23,737 nt of DNA from Candidatus Omnitrophica bacterium CG1_02_40_15 (GTDB lineage: Bacteria; Omnitrophota; Gorgyraeia; Gorgyraeales; Gorgyraeaceae). Below are positions 14,786 to 22,907 of the stretch, piece after piece (position 1 is the stretch's first letter; each line of letters starts with the position of its first letter). The notes beneath the pieces are model-generated. The model ran no database searches. It was not told where the DNA came from and saw nothing but the letters and a program-made list of their open reading frames with translations. Made by a program: the position numbers and the translations under genes. Where the stretch lies: NCBI GenBank assembly GCA_001871815.1, contig MNVP01000074.1, positions 1-23,737 on the forward strand, given 5' to 3'.

Positions 14786-15538
14786 CTATATGCCTAAGCC
14801 CCCATCGATCAATATCGTCTGGCCTGTAATATAATCTGCACGATCAGAAGCAAGAAATAATACGGCCCCAACAATATCTTGAGCGGTGCCAACTCTGCCC
14901 AAGGGAATCCCCTGTATTAATTCTTCAAGCGATTCCTTATTCATACTTTGTAGCATTTCAGTCTCTATGAATCCAGGGGCTAAAGCATTGACTTGTATGC
15001 CAAACCGCCCAAGCTCACGAGCTACAACGCGTGTAAAACTTATTACGCCGCCCTTTGCAGCAGCATAATTCGCCTGTCCTGGAAGTCCCCGTAAAGCGCT
15101 AAGAGAAGAGATGCTAATAATCTTTCCTTTCCGCTGACGTATCATGACTCTCGATACCCATTTAGTTACATTATAAACACTTTTCAGATTGACATCGATC
15201 ACATCTTCCCAGTCTTCATCGCTCATCATCGCCAAGAAAGTATCTTTTTTTAAACCAGCATTATTTACCAATATATCGATCTCTTGATATTTTTCGGTGA
15301 TAAAATCAACCATTTTCTCGACCTCTTTGCCATTCGTCACATCAGCGCGGTAAGCCTCGATACTACAATTCTTACGTTTTAACGTATCAACTAATTCCGT
15401 AACTTCTTTTTCACTTTTATTATAATTAGCGACTACTCGCGCTCCAAGTAAACTCAAACTCTCAGCAATGGCCCGCCCTATCCCGCGGCTTGCACCAGTT
15501 ACTAGTACAACTTTATTTTTGAAATAGGATTCTTCCAC
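14786..15538 (-). CDS. fabG: 3-oxoacyl-ACP reductase, FabG-like SDR
   Basis: 250 aa, a full classical short-chain dehydrogenase. The NADPH-binding 'VTGASRGIGRAIAE' (13-26) and 'NNAG' (92-95) are present, with catalytic Ser145, Tyr158 and Lys162 in 'ISSLSA' and 'GQANYAAAKGG', and the 'APGFIETEM' loop. The C-terminal 'YITGQTILIDGGLGI' is the FabG signature. It reduces 3-ketoacyl-ACP made by the KS. The start is GTG at 15538 with TAGGAGGGG just upstream. The gene sits between a radical SAM gene (29 bp upstream) and the FAD enzyme (4 bp downstream), so it is a pathway copy rather than part of a housekeeping fab cluster. Confidence 0.95.
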   Translation of the reverse strand: MEESYFKNKVVLVTGASRGIGRAIAESLSLLGARVVANYNKSEKEVTELVDTLKRKNCSIEAYRADVTNGKEVEKMVDFITEKYQEIDILVNNAGLKKDTFLAMMSDEDWEDVIDVNLKSVYNVTKWVSRVMIRQRKGKIISISSLSALRGLPGQANYAAAKGGVISFTRVVARELGRFGIQVNALAPGFIETEMLQSMNKESLEELIQGIPLGRVGTAQDIVGAVLFLASDRADYITGQTILIDGGLGI

Positions 15539-15567
15539 CTTCCCCTCCTACGGATTTCAGTAGCGTT

Positions 15568-16944
15568 TTATCCTAAATATCCCCACAATGGGCCTTGATG
15601 GTAATGCTTACGTAAGACCGCATACATTTTCTCTGAGCTTCTAATTTCTAATCCTGGCACAATGCAACTAGAATTTTCCCTTGCAAACTTAGCAACTTTT
15701 TCTAGCAATTTATTCGTGGGTAATTCTCTGGATAAATAAAAATGCGGAAATAAAAGATCTGTTTGTTTTGAAATTACTCCATCATGTATACTCAAGTTTT
15801 CTAACTCTGTCCCCGGATAAATACGAATGCCTACCATCGCGATAATAGCATCTCCATGTAGTTTACGAATTGTCGCAAATCCTTCCCTAAGCGTATCGTC
15901 GTTTTCACCAGGAGCGCCAAAAATAATATAATGAGCACACTTAATTCCAATCTCCTTACATAAACTACTCGCCTTAAGCACATCTTGCACGGCAAAAGGT
16001 TTGCGCAATTTTTTCAATACTCTGTTTGATAACGCGTCGGACCCAAACTCAATATGAGTACAACCAGCTTTTTTCATAAACATAAGAAGCTTTTTAGTAA
16101 TCCCATACGGAGAAGCAAAACAACTCCAAGGCATCTTGATATTCTTGCTCAATAAAGCCTCACAAACCAATAAAGCATGATTGGCAGGATAGGTAAAAAC
16201 ATCGTCAACAAAAAATACGTGCGGTATGGCATATTTTTTCTGCAAAAGAGATACTTCTTGTGCAATTATTGCAGGCGATCTCAGACGATAGCTTTTCCCT
16301 TCAATCGAGGGATAGGTACAATATGAACATTTAAATCTACACCCTCTCTTCGTCTGTACATTCATCATGCCAGCGAAATTCGCGTACAAATAGTTATTAA
16401 TAAGACCATAATCCAACACAAAATCAAAAGGCGAGCGCAGACAGCTTGCCGGATTAGAATTAATCCTACTGTCTTGTCGCCAAACAAGATTATTAATAGT
16501 ATTAAGATTATTAGCTTCCGCATTCAACTGTTTCAAGAGATTAACAAACGCTTCTTCCCCTTCACCTACAATCCCCCATTCACAGCCCAAGTATGACAAT
16601 ATCTGCTTAGGGAAAAGCGAAAACGCTGAACCACCTAGAACAAGAGGCGCATCTGTATAACGTCTAGTAGTTTTTATGATTTTTTTTATTGCGGGAAGAT
16701 AAGAAACACTGCGAGGAAAAGTAAGATTATCAACATTGCGAAGAGAAACACCGATAAAATCAGGCTCTCTTTGCTTTATTGTTTTTTTAATATCGTCATT
16801 TGTGTTACCGCTAAAACATAAGTCCAATATTGAAACATCGAACTTAGCTTTCTTGAGTGCATTTGCGACATACAAAAGCCCGATTGGTGCTACGGGATAC
16901 GGGACCTTCTCTTGATTAGCTGAAATTAACAGTACTTTTTTCAC
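15568..16944 (-). CDS. B12-binding-type radical SAM enzyme (A)
   Basis: 458 aa. The N-terminal Rossmann-like domain (about 1-135: 'KKVLLISANQEKVPYPVAPIG' split as VLLISANQ and YPVAPIGLLYVA, then 'PDFIGVSLRN', 'APLVLGGSAFS', 'GIVGEGEEAF') is the B12-binding type. It precedes a radical SAM core with Cys202, Cys206 and Cys209 in 'RGCRFKCSYC'. 'CTHIEFGSDALSNRVLKKLRK' and 'IIFGAPGENDDT' mark later beta strands. Such enzymes methylate unactivated carbons, rearrange or cyclise rings. The canonical DXHXXG motif is not obvious, so cobalamin may bind base-off or not at all. It directly precedes FabG and follows its relative (B) by 3 bp. The substrate is presumably the chain made by this operon (inference). 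Confidence 0.88.
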   Translation of the reverse strand: MKKVLLISANQEKVPYPVAPIGLLYVANALKKAKFDVSILDLCFSGNTNDDIKKTIKQREPDFIGVSLRNVDNLTFPRSVSYLPAIKKIIKTTRRYTDAPLVLGGSAFSLFPKQILSYLGCEWGIVGEGEEAFVNLLKQLNAEANNLNTINNLVWRQDSRINSNPASCLRSPFDFVLDYGLINNYLYANFAGMMNVQTKRGCRFKCSYCTYPSIEGKSYRLRSPAIIAQEVSLLQKKYAIPHVFFVDDVFTYPANHALLVCEALLSKNIKMPWSCFASPYGITKKLLMFMKKAGCTHIEFGSDALSNRVLKKLRKPFAVQDVLKASSLCKEIGIKCAHYIIFGAPGENDDTLREGFATIRKLHGDAIIAMVGIRIYPGTELENLSIHDGVISKQTDLLFPHFYLSRELPTNKLLEKVAKFARENSSCIVPGLEIRSSEKMYAVLRKHYHQGPLWGYLG

Positions 16945-16947
16945 AAT

Positions 16948-18255
16948 TTAATTCAGAGCCTTAACTAGACGATTTACGGAAAAGTGTATTCCGATATTCA
17001 TAGGCCAGAAAAAAAGCGGGTAAGCCTGTGATGAACGGAGCCTATTATATATGGAATAAAGAGAATATGTTTTTCTAAACGCCCATTGATACCCCTTGCT
17101 TAACCTATCTGAGGACATTTGCTTTGGGTGGAATACAACATGAGAGGTATCATAATTACTCCAATCATGATCAAATATCCTTCCCTCTTTTTCTAACTCA
17201 TCATAACATCTAGTCCCTGGATATGGCGTCATGATCCCTAAATAAACAGCTTCCAACCCTGATCGTCGAATAAATTCCCAATACCTATCAAAAACAGTTT
17301 CATCATCCTGATCAAAACCAAAAATGAAAGACCCCATGATCCCTATTTTATAACTTTGGATATTGCGGATCGCCGAGAGATATTCCCGAGTGACATTAGG
17401 CTTCTTGCCTACATCCTTAAGCACTTCGTCAGACAGCGACTCAAAACCAATAAGGAGCCCCATACATCCACTGTCTCGCGCAAGCGACAAAAGCTCATCA
17501 TCTTTTGCTAAATTCATCGAAGCCTGCCCCAACCAATTAAGCTTGTATGGTTTAATTTTTTCAAATAATTCACGCGCGTGATTGCGATCCCCAATGATAT
17601 TATCATCCACAAAAAAAACTACATTTTTTATGCTAAATCTTGAGGCAGTCGGTTTAAGCGTTGCAATCTCTCTTACTACATCATCCACCGAACGCACCCT
17701 ATACTTCCCTCCGAAAAACTTAGTCACAGAGCAAAAATGACACCCAAAGGGACATCCGCGCGTTGTTTCTAAAAATTCAACCGGGACATATTTGTTCTTA
17801 CAAAGGAGATCCCGCTTCATTGGGATTAGGGTATCAAGATTAGTATATCCATCTAATTTATATATTCTTTTAAGCGCGCCTTTCTTAAAATCATCGATAA
17901 GCTGAGGCCAAATTCGCTCTGCCTCACCTATAACAATCGCATCAGAATGCTCAAGCACTTCCTCGGGACGCGCGTTGACATGCATACCCCCCATAACTAC
18001 AGTTACGCCTCTCTTACGAAATTCATCAGCAATTTCATATGCCCGCGGCGCTAATGGCGTCATAAGTGTTATACCTACCAAATCATAGGGGACATTATAA
18101 TCAATCCTTTCTATGCGTTCATCAATGATTGTCACTTTTATATCAGCAGGAGTATAAGTCGAAATAATAGGCAGGCTTAAAAAAGGAAGATTAAACGCGA
18201 ACCCTCTTCCTAGAAATTTACTTTTTGCAACTGGAGTTACCAGTAATAGCTTCAT
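16948..18255 (-). CDS. B12-binding-type radical SAM enzyme (B)
   Basis: 435 aa. A B12-binding-type N-terminal domain (about 1-120: 'LDLVGITLMTPLAPRAYEIA'-like strand, 'VVMGGMHVNARPEEVLEHSDAIVIGEAE') precedes the radical SAM cluster site 'TRGCPFGCHFC' (Cys168, Cys172, Cys175). It is followed by 'FVDDNIIGD' and 'MGSFIFGFDQDDE', with 'TPYPGTRCYDELEKEGRI' near the end. This is the pattern of HpnJ/BchE-like enzymes that act on hopanoids, porphyrins and other lipophilic substrates. The ATG at 18255 has GGAG eight bases upstream and overlaps the preceding gene by 38 bp. The frame is open back to 18297 but that start has no better RBS. Confidence 0.88.
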   Translation of the reverse strand: MKLLLVTPVAKSKFLGRGFAFNLPFLSLPIISTYTPADIKVTIIDERIERIDYNVPYDLVGITLMTPLAPRAYEIADEFRKRGVTVVMGGMHVNARPEEVLEHSDAIVIGEAERIWPQLIDDFKKGALKRIYKLDGYTNLDTLIPMKRDLLCKNKYVPVEFLETTRGCPFGCHFCSVTKFFGGKYRVRSVDDVVREIATLKPTASRFSIKNVVFFVDDNIIGDRNHARELFEKIKPYKLNWLGQASMNLAKDDELLSLARDSGCMGLLIGFESLSDEVLKDVGKKPNVTREYLSAIRNIQSYKIGIMGSFIFGFDQDDETVFDRYWEFIRRSGLEAVYLGIMTPYPGTRCYDELEKEGRIFDHDWSNYDTSHVVFHPKQMSSDRLSKGYQWAFRKTYSLYSIYNRLRSSQAYPLFFWPMNIGIHFSVNRLVKALN

Positions 18256-19288
18256 TCTTAATTCTCCAACATGTCGGGTCACTTGCCAAATAATCACCGG
18301 CTAAATTATATGCATTACCCCGACAGCCATAGCAATCATTATGAAATTCACAGGTTTTACAAACGCCTTTAATATTAGTTCGAATTTGAGATAATTCCCG
18401 CAATACTTTACTATTGCGCAAAATTGAAGCAAGCTTTTCAGTGCGAATATTACCTATTTTTAAGTCGATCCCAACGCATGGCTGAATATATCCTTGAGAA
18501 TTCAGAGTACAACTATACAAATGACGTTTACAAGAAAATCCGGCTATCGGAGGACATGCTTTCCAATAAATTCCGTATTTGTCATTATCAATTTTCGCTA
18601 ATATCTCAAATAAATCCCGAGTTGCTTCTTTTGTAGGGAAAAGATCGCTATGCTCAATTGCTGAACCTTTTCTTGTAATACATTCGACATAAGGAATGAT
18701 TTTGTTATTCCTAGCCCATTGCCATACATCAGGAATTTCTTTAATATTGTATGAACATACAATAGACTCTACACCCAGGGCATGCTTTTCATCAGGGTAG
18801 CCCGCTTCCTGTAGAAATTTCAATCCACGCTTCATTGAAGCAAAGGCTCCGTGACAACCGGCAAGACGGTCAAAAAGCTCTTCTTTAGCGCTCGGATATT
18901 TCACAAACACGCAGACTTCTTGCTCAAAAAAATAATCAGCTATTTCTTTATTAATCAATATCGCATTTGTAAATAATACATGCTTTAACCCTAACTTATT
19001 TACATAATGGACTATATCCTTTAGTTTGGTATCCAATAGCGGTTCACCCGCTCCAATATAAATAATTTTACGCGCTCCTAAAGCTTTCGCCTGACTTATG
19101 GCATCAAAAAGCTCCTCTAGACCAAGCTCATTTTTCCTAAAAAGATCTTTACCAGAATAGCAATACTCACAATGCAAATTGCACCTACTGCCCAATTCAA
19201 CTTCCAATGACAAAAGTTGCTTGTGATGAGAAGCCAATGCGATTTCTTTATCACTAAACCCTAAGATTTCTTGCATGTTTTGTATCAT
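18218..19288 (-). CDS. Radical SAM/SPASM enzyme
   Basis: 356 aa. The radical SAM cluster is 'GSRCNLHCEYC' (Cys36, Cys40, Cys43), followed by the SAM-binding 'YIGAGEPLLD'. The C-terminal SPASM domain has Cys in 'YSCTLNSQGYIQPCVG' and 'GVCKTCEFHNDCYGCRGNA', enough for two auxiliary Fe-S clusters. SPASM enzymes usually modify peptides or proteins, or act as dehydrogenases and cyclases on small molecules. No precursor peptide is seen, so a small-molecule or ACP-bound substrate is plausible (inference). The ATG at 19288 is 10 bp after the adenylating enzyme stop. An upstream TTG at 19327 would overlap it and has no RBS. Confidence 0.88.
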   Translation of the reverse strand: MIQNMQEILGFSDKEIALASHHKQLLSLEVELGSRCNLHCEYCYSGKDLFRKNELGLEELFDAISQAKALGARKIIYIGAGEPLLDTKLKDIVHYVNKLGLKHVLFTNAILINKEIADYFFEQEVCVFVKYPSAKEELFDRLAGCHGAFASMKRGLKFLQEAGYPDEKHALGVESIVCSYNIKEIPDVWQWARNNKIIPYVECITRKGSAIEHSDLFPTKEATRDLFEILAKIDNDKYGIYWKACPPIAGFSCKRHLYSCTLNSQGYIQPCVGIDLKIGNIRTEKLASILRNSKVLRELSQIRTNIKGVCKTCEFHNDCYGCRGNAYNLAGDYLASDPTCWRIKNEAITGNSSCKK

Positions 19289-19298
19289 AGATTGCCCA

Positions 19299-20624
19299 CT
19301 ATTTCGTTTTGATTGTTCTGTGATCAATAAAGGTTTTTAGCTTCCGATTTTTCCCATTATCACTTTGCAAAACATCCACTTCATGCACAGATACCAATTT
19401 GACAATAGGAGTTACACGCGCATGTGCCTCGATATCAGTACATAGTGCCTGCCTAAGTGAATCACGCTTCTTTTTACAACCAACTTTCACAACTATCTTA
19501 TCAGAAAAGTCATCCCCCGTAAAAGCTTCGATGACATAATTACCAACCCCCTTAACACGAGCTATTGCGCTTTCAATTGCCTTCGGGTATACCTTCGTGC
19601 CTTTATACTTTAACATTTGGGACTTCCTTCCCAATATGGGCCCAATACGGACAGATCCCCTTCCACAGGCACAACGTTCAGTTATTTTAAAAGTAATATC
19701 GCCTGTGCAATACCTTAATAAAGGCATACCTTGTGTTTGAAGTGTAGTTAATACAAGCTCTCCGGATTCTCCATCAGGCATAGCCTTTCCATTTTCATCA
19801 ATAATCTCGGTAATAATCAAATCGGAGTGCTCATGCGCACCTTGTTTGTATTGACATTCACAATAAGAAATCGCTGTTTCGCTATTGCCAAATGTTGAAT
19901 AAAGATCTAGCGGCCATGTTTTATACAATAATTCACCTATCCCGCTCAAACTAAAATCCTGATCCCGAATACTCTCACCCACAAGCAATGCTTTCTTTAC
20001 TGACAAAGACATTGGATTAATCTTTTTTTCTCTTATTCCCTTCCCTATCTGCAGGAGAAATGACGGAACAGTCATAATGCCTGTGGGCTTAAGTTGCTTC
20101 AAAAGGAGTATTTGTCTTTTTATGTTATGCATGCCGGCGCGATAAACGCTTGCTCCTAATTCAATAATTCCCATGTAATAGGCAATCCCCGCCAGAAAAA
20201 GATTGTCAATCGTCACCGCCAAATGAAATGTATCATTATCTGTAGCTCCAGCACATAAAAAACTATAGACTTCATTACGAGCCAAGCGCCCCAGGTCCTT
20301 CTTCGTTAAAACTATAAACACAGGAGCGCCCGTTGTGCCAGTGGTTGAAACGATATCAGCAATTGCTTTCTTATCAACACAGCTAAACCCCCAATTATGT
20401 TTTTGTAATTGCTCTTTTTTAGTTAAAGGCAAGGAGGACAGATCATGCATTGATTTAATATCGGCGGGTTTAATTTTTATTTTTCGCAGAACGTTTCTAT
20501 AAAATGGGGATCGCTTACTTATGTAATCTAGCTCTTCTTGCAAAAGACAGAACTGTTCCTTTTCTATTGTCTCTTTTGAATTGAACTCAAGAGCCTTATT
20601 GGATATGGCCATCATTTTATCCAT
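19299..20624 (-). CDS. PaaK/CapK-like adenylate-forming enzyme (acyl-AMP ligase)
   Basis: 441 aa, similar to phenylacetate-CoA ligase and coenzyme F390 synthetase relatives. The P-loop-like 'IVSTTGTTGAPVFIVLT' (91-107), 'YSTFGNSETA' (242-251), 'YCTGDI' (305-310) and 'GRKSQMLKYKGTKVYP' (332-347) are the A3, A5, A7 and A8 motifs. Cys in 'CECQ' and 'CACG' match the zinc-binding loop of this family. It would activate a carboxylic acid, often aromatic, as acyl-AMP and load it onto CoA or ACP, which here could supply the starter unit (inference). The ATG overlaps the KS-beta 2 C-half by 8 bp. The C-terminal domain is present, so the enzyme looks complete. Confidence 0.88.
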   Translation of the reverse strand: MDKMMAISNKALEFNSKETIEKEQFCLLQEELDYISKRSPFYRNVLRKIKIKPADIKSMHDLSSLPLTKKEQLQKHNWGFSCVDKKAIADIVSTTGTTGAPVFIVLTKKDLGRLARNEVYSFLCAGATDNDTFHLAVTIDNLFLAGIAYYMGIIELGASVYRAGMHNIKRQILLLKQLKPTGIMTVPSFLLQIGKGIREKKINPMSLSVKKALLVGESIRDQDFSLSGIGELLYKTWPLDLYSTFGNSETAISYCECQYKQGAHEHSDLIITEIIDENGKAMPDGESGELVLTTLQTQGMPLLRYCTGDITFKITERCACGRGSVRIGPILGRKSQMLKYKGTKVYPKAIESAIARVKGVGNYVIEAFTGDDFSDKIVVKVGCKKKRDSLRQALCTDIEAHARVTPIVKLVSVHEVDVLQSDNGKNRKLKTFIDHRTIKTK

Positions 20625-21024
20625 GCTTATTTTTGCTGATAACTATTGTCACTACAGAACCGCTACTATCCATATCTAACAACAGAATATCGTCTCCTGA
20701 GACATCAAAAAAATGACAATCGGCATCTCGTGGCATGTTAAGAAGCTCAATACTCAAAACCACACCCATAATCCCTGCAACATCAAACATATTGCCAACT
20801 GCATTTCCTAATGAAAATATCTTTCGGTGTCCAGATGACATTTCAAAATTACCTTTATCGTACGTGAATACGCTCTCCCCTAAATTATTGCCTAAGCAAA
20901 CAACCTCAGAAGGATATGTTTTATAATTACCAAATTTCTTATTATTAACATCTGTGATAGACTTTCCCGATGCTATTGCATCCACCTCTCCTTGAGTAAG
21001 CATTCCATTCTGCCAATGTTTCAT
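20617..21024 (-). CDS. C-terminal half of degenerate ketosynthase (KS-beta 2), after an in-frame stop
   Basis: 135 aa in the same frame as the 21037-21678 gene, separated from it only by TAA and four codons. 'IFSLGNAVGNMFDVAGIMGVVLSIELLN' (69-96, broken as SLGNAVGN, MFDVAGIMG) aligns with the KS region around the second catalytic His, here Asn78. The HGTGT site is also not recognisable, so the fold is KS-like but not a condensing enzyme. The end 'SSGSVVTIVISK' matches the last KS strand. The internal ATG at 21024 has no SD, so independent translation would depend on re-initiation. See the adjacent entries for the split. It may be a working second subunit, a readthrough product or a decaying gene. 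Confidence 0.65.
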   Translation of the reverse strand: MKHWQNGMLTQGEVDAIASGKSITDVNNKKFGNYKTYPSEVVCLGNNLGESVFTYDKGNFEMSSGHRKIFSLGNAVGNMFDVAGIMGVVLSIELLNMPRDADCHFFDVSGDDILLLDMDSSGSVVTIVISKNKHG

Positions 21025-21036
21025 AAAAGCAAGCGG

Positions 21037-21048
21037 TTATTTTTTTTT
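21037..21048 (-). other. In-frame TAA directly after an A9 tract, splitting KS-beta 2
   Basis: On the coding strand nine A residues (complement of 21040-21048) encode Lys-Lys-Lys and are followed at once by TAA (21037-21039). The codons CCG CTT GCT TTT ATG continue in the same frame into the C-half. A one-base slip on the A-tract would not enter the C-half frame, so the join needs stop readthrough, re-initiation at ATG 21024, or a substitution that created the stop. Confidence 0.8.
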
Positions 21049-21678
21049 ACTAACTTTTTCATATTGTTTTTCTAATACAAGCATGCCCACAGATTCATAT
21101 CGAAATCCTGAAGCGCTCAATTCATCATGAAAATCGTGATTTACAAGATTAACTCCTCCTACAAAAGCCACTTCGCATTCATTAGAAACAAGAGCATCAC
21201 AGGCTGCCAGTATAGCTTGGGAAGAAGAAGTACAACCGCTAACAAAGGTAAGATTAGGTCCTTTGGCCTCTATTTGAATCGCTAGCCACGATGCAAGCGC
21301 ATTAGCTGTAGTAAAAGGAAACAAAGTTGGGCTCGTTAAGTCAGGATCGCTTTTTTTATACAGACGAAAAAACTCTGATTTAAAACCTTCTAAACCGTAA
21401 CTATTGCCCAAAAATACGCCTATCTTCTCTGAGAGGACATTGCTCGAAGAAACTCCAGCCATCTTTGATGCTTTTAGAAATGCCACTAATAATAATTTTT
21501 GAATACGGTAGAGCTCGTGCGCACCTGTATTAACTGCGCTAAGCTCCCTTTCGTAGGTCTGAAGATCTATTTGTAGCGCTATTTCATTCTCTGCAATACT
21601 TTGTTTACATAATACGGACAAAGTTTCCCCAGCGCTGCTTAACACACACACACCAGTAACTGCTATTTCAGCTTTCAT
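21037..21678 (-). CDS. N-terminal half of degenerate ketosynthase / CLF-like protein (KS-beta 2)
   Basis: 213 aa. It has the KS start 'EIAVTGVCVLSSAGE', the nucleophile region 'TFVSGCTSSSQAILAAC' (Cys at about 149) and the dimer loop 'VAFVGGVNLVNHDFHDEL', ending at 'GMLVLEKQYEKVSKKK' with TAA at 21037-21039. That is the middle of the KS fold, where the sequence usually continues with 'A..RGA.IYA'. The same frame resumes at once in the 20617-21024 piece; together they make 354 residues, the length of the first degenerate KS (356). The ATG at 21678 overlaps the upstream KS stop as TGATG. A TTG at 21681 is possible. It is the expected partner of the intact KS upstream. Confidence 0.75.
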   Translation of the reverse strand: MKAEIAVTGVCVLSSAGETLSVLCKQSIAENEIALQIDLQTYERELSAVNTGAHELYRIQKLLLVAFLKASKMAGVSSSNVLSEKIGVFLGNSYGLEGFKSEFFRLYKKSDPDLTSPTLFPFTTANALASWLAIQIEAKGPNLTFVSGCTSSSQAILAACDALVSNECEVAFVGGVNLVNHDFHDELSASGFRYESVGMLVLEKQYEKVSKKK

Positions 21679-22907
21679 CAAGACTCTATTCTCTTAAAAA
21701 TTAACGCTGTATTTTGTCCTCCGAACCCTGCCGATAGAGACATACATGCGTTCACTTCCTGTTTATGTGCGAAATTCACAACATACGCTAAATCACACTC
21801 TGGATCAGCCTCCCCATAATTAATCGTTGGAGGAATAGCACTCCCCTCGATAGCTTTGATACAAGTAATCGCCTCTATCGCTGATGCTGCTCCTAGTGTA
21901 TGGCCTATCATGGACTTAATTGAACTAATTCTAACTAAGTAGGCCTCTTCTTTAAAGGTACGTTTTATTGACTTGGTTTCCATTGCGTCATTATACAAAG
22001 TTCCGGTACCATGAGCACAAATATAATCTATGCTATTTGGGATTGCACTCGCCTGCGCTAAGGCAATATTCATTGCCCGCGAAAGACCTTCTCCCTCTCT
22101 ATCTGGTCTCACTAAATGACAAGCATCTGCAGAAGATCCTGCGCCTGACAATGTACAATATATCCTTGCGCCCCGCTCACGCGCATGACTCTTCTCTTCC
22201 AGCACAACAACTCCAGCTCCTTCTCCCAAAGCCAAGCCAGTCCGCCTCCTATCGAAAGGGCGAACTTTCCCTTCAGTAGTGAGGGCGTTCAGTGCGCTAA
22301 AACCACGAAACGCAAACTCACTTAGTATATCTACACCTCCTGCAATCATCATAGTAGCTCTATCATTCTGTAGCTGCATAGCTGCGTAACGAATAGCATC
22401 AGCACCTGAACAGCAGGCAGTATTGATCGAAAGAACTGGTCCCTGCAAAGAAAACCGTCTCGCAACAGAAGAAGCAACAGAATGTAGGCAATATTTCTTT
22501 AGAAGATTCTGATCACCTTCTTCTGCTCGGAAATAGCGTGCCTCCATGTGTTTAACTCCAGAGGCTATGCCTCCGAGGATAGTTCCCACGGCAACACCAG
22601 TAGATTCTTTTGAAATATTATTAACCGCGGCATCATGTAGTGCATACTGGCAAGCTAAAGCAAATAGTTGCGTACAGCGATCGTGGCCTTCTCTCCAATA
22701 GTCTTCCAAGAATGACTCGAAATCATTGACTTCTGCACCAACATTACATTTATACCCTTGCACATCAAATCCTCTAATAGGCCCGATAGCATTAGCTCCT
22801 CTACATAATTCATTCCAAAAGGTATCTACCCCAGCCCCGTGCTCCAAAGGCGTTACTACACCGACACCTGTAACCACAATTTCTTTATCCGAAGAGATTA
22901 GCCGCAT
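21678..22907 (-). CDS. Beta-ketoacyl-ACP synthase, FabF-like (KS-alpha 2)
   Basis: 409 aa, with an intact catalytic set: Cys165 in 'INTACCSGADAI', His299 in 'CAHGTGT', Lys331 and His336 in 'SIKSMIGHTLGAAS', and 'SAGFGGQNTALI' at the end. A second Cys (166) follows the nucleophile. It is clearly diverged from the first intact KS of this operon (for example NTACCSG against NNACASG), so the pair is not a recent duplication and each may handle a different chain-length step or starter. It is followed with a 1-base overlap by its degenerate partner. The ATG at 22907 overlaps the preceding radical SAM gene by 10 bp. Confidence 0.94.
   Translation of the reverse strand: MRLISSDKEIVVTGVGVVTPLEHGAGVDTFWNELCRGANAIGPIRGFDVQGYKCNVGAEVNDFESFLEDYWREGHDRCTQLFALACQYALHDAAVNNISKESTGVAVGTILGGIASGVKHMEARYFRAEEGDQNLLKKYCLHSVASSVARRFSLQGPVLSINTACCSGADAIRYAAMQLQNDRATMMIAGGVDILSEFAFRGFSALNALTTEGKVRPFDRRRTGLALGEGAGVVVLEEKSHARERGARIYCTLSGAGSSADACHLVRPDREGEGLSRAMNIALAQASAIPNSIDYICAHGTGTLYNDAMETKSIKRTFKEEAYLVRISSIKSMIGHTLGAASAIEAITCIKAIEGSAIPPTINYGEADPECDLAYVVNFAHKQEVNACMSLSAGFGGQNTALIFKRIES

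Noticed and set aside
21037..21048. Programmed -1 or +1 frameshift at the A9 tract
   Set aside because: The C-terminal half is in the original frame, so a single slip would leave it. Readthrough, re-initiation or a point mutation fits better.
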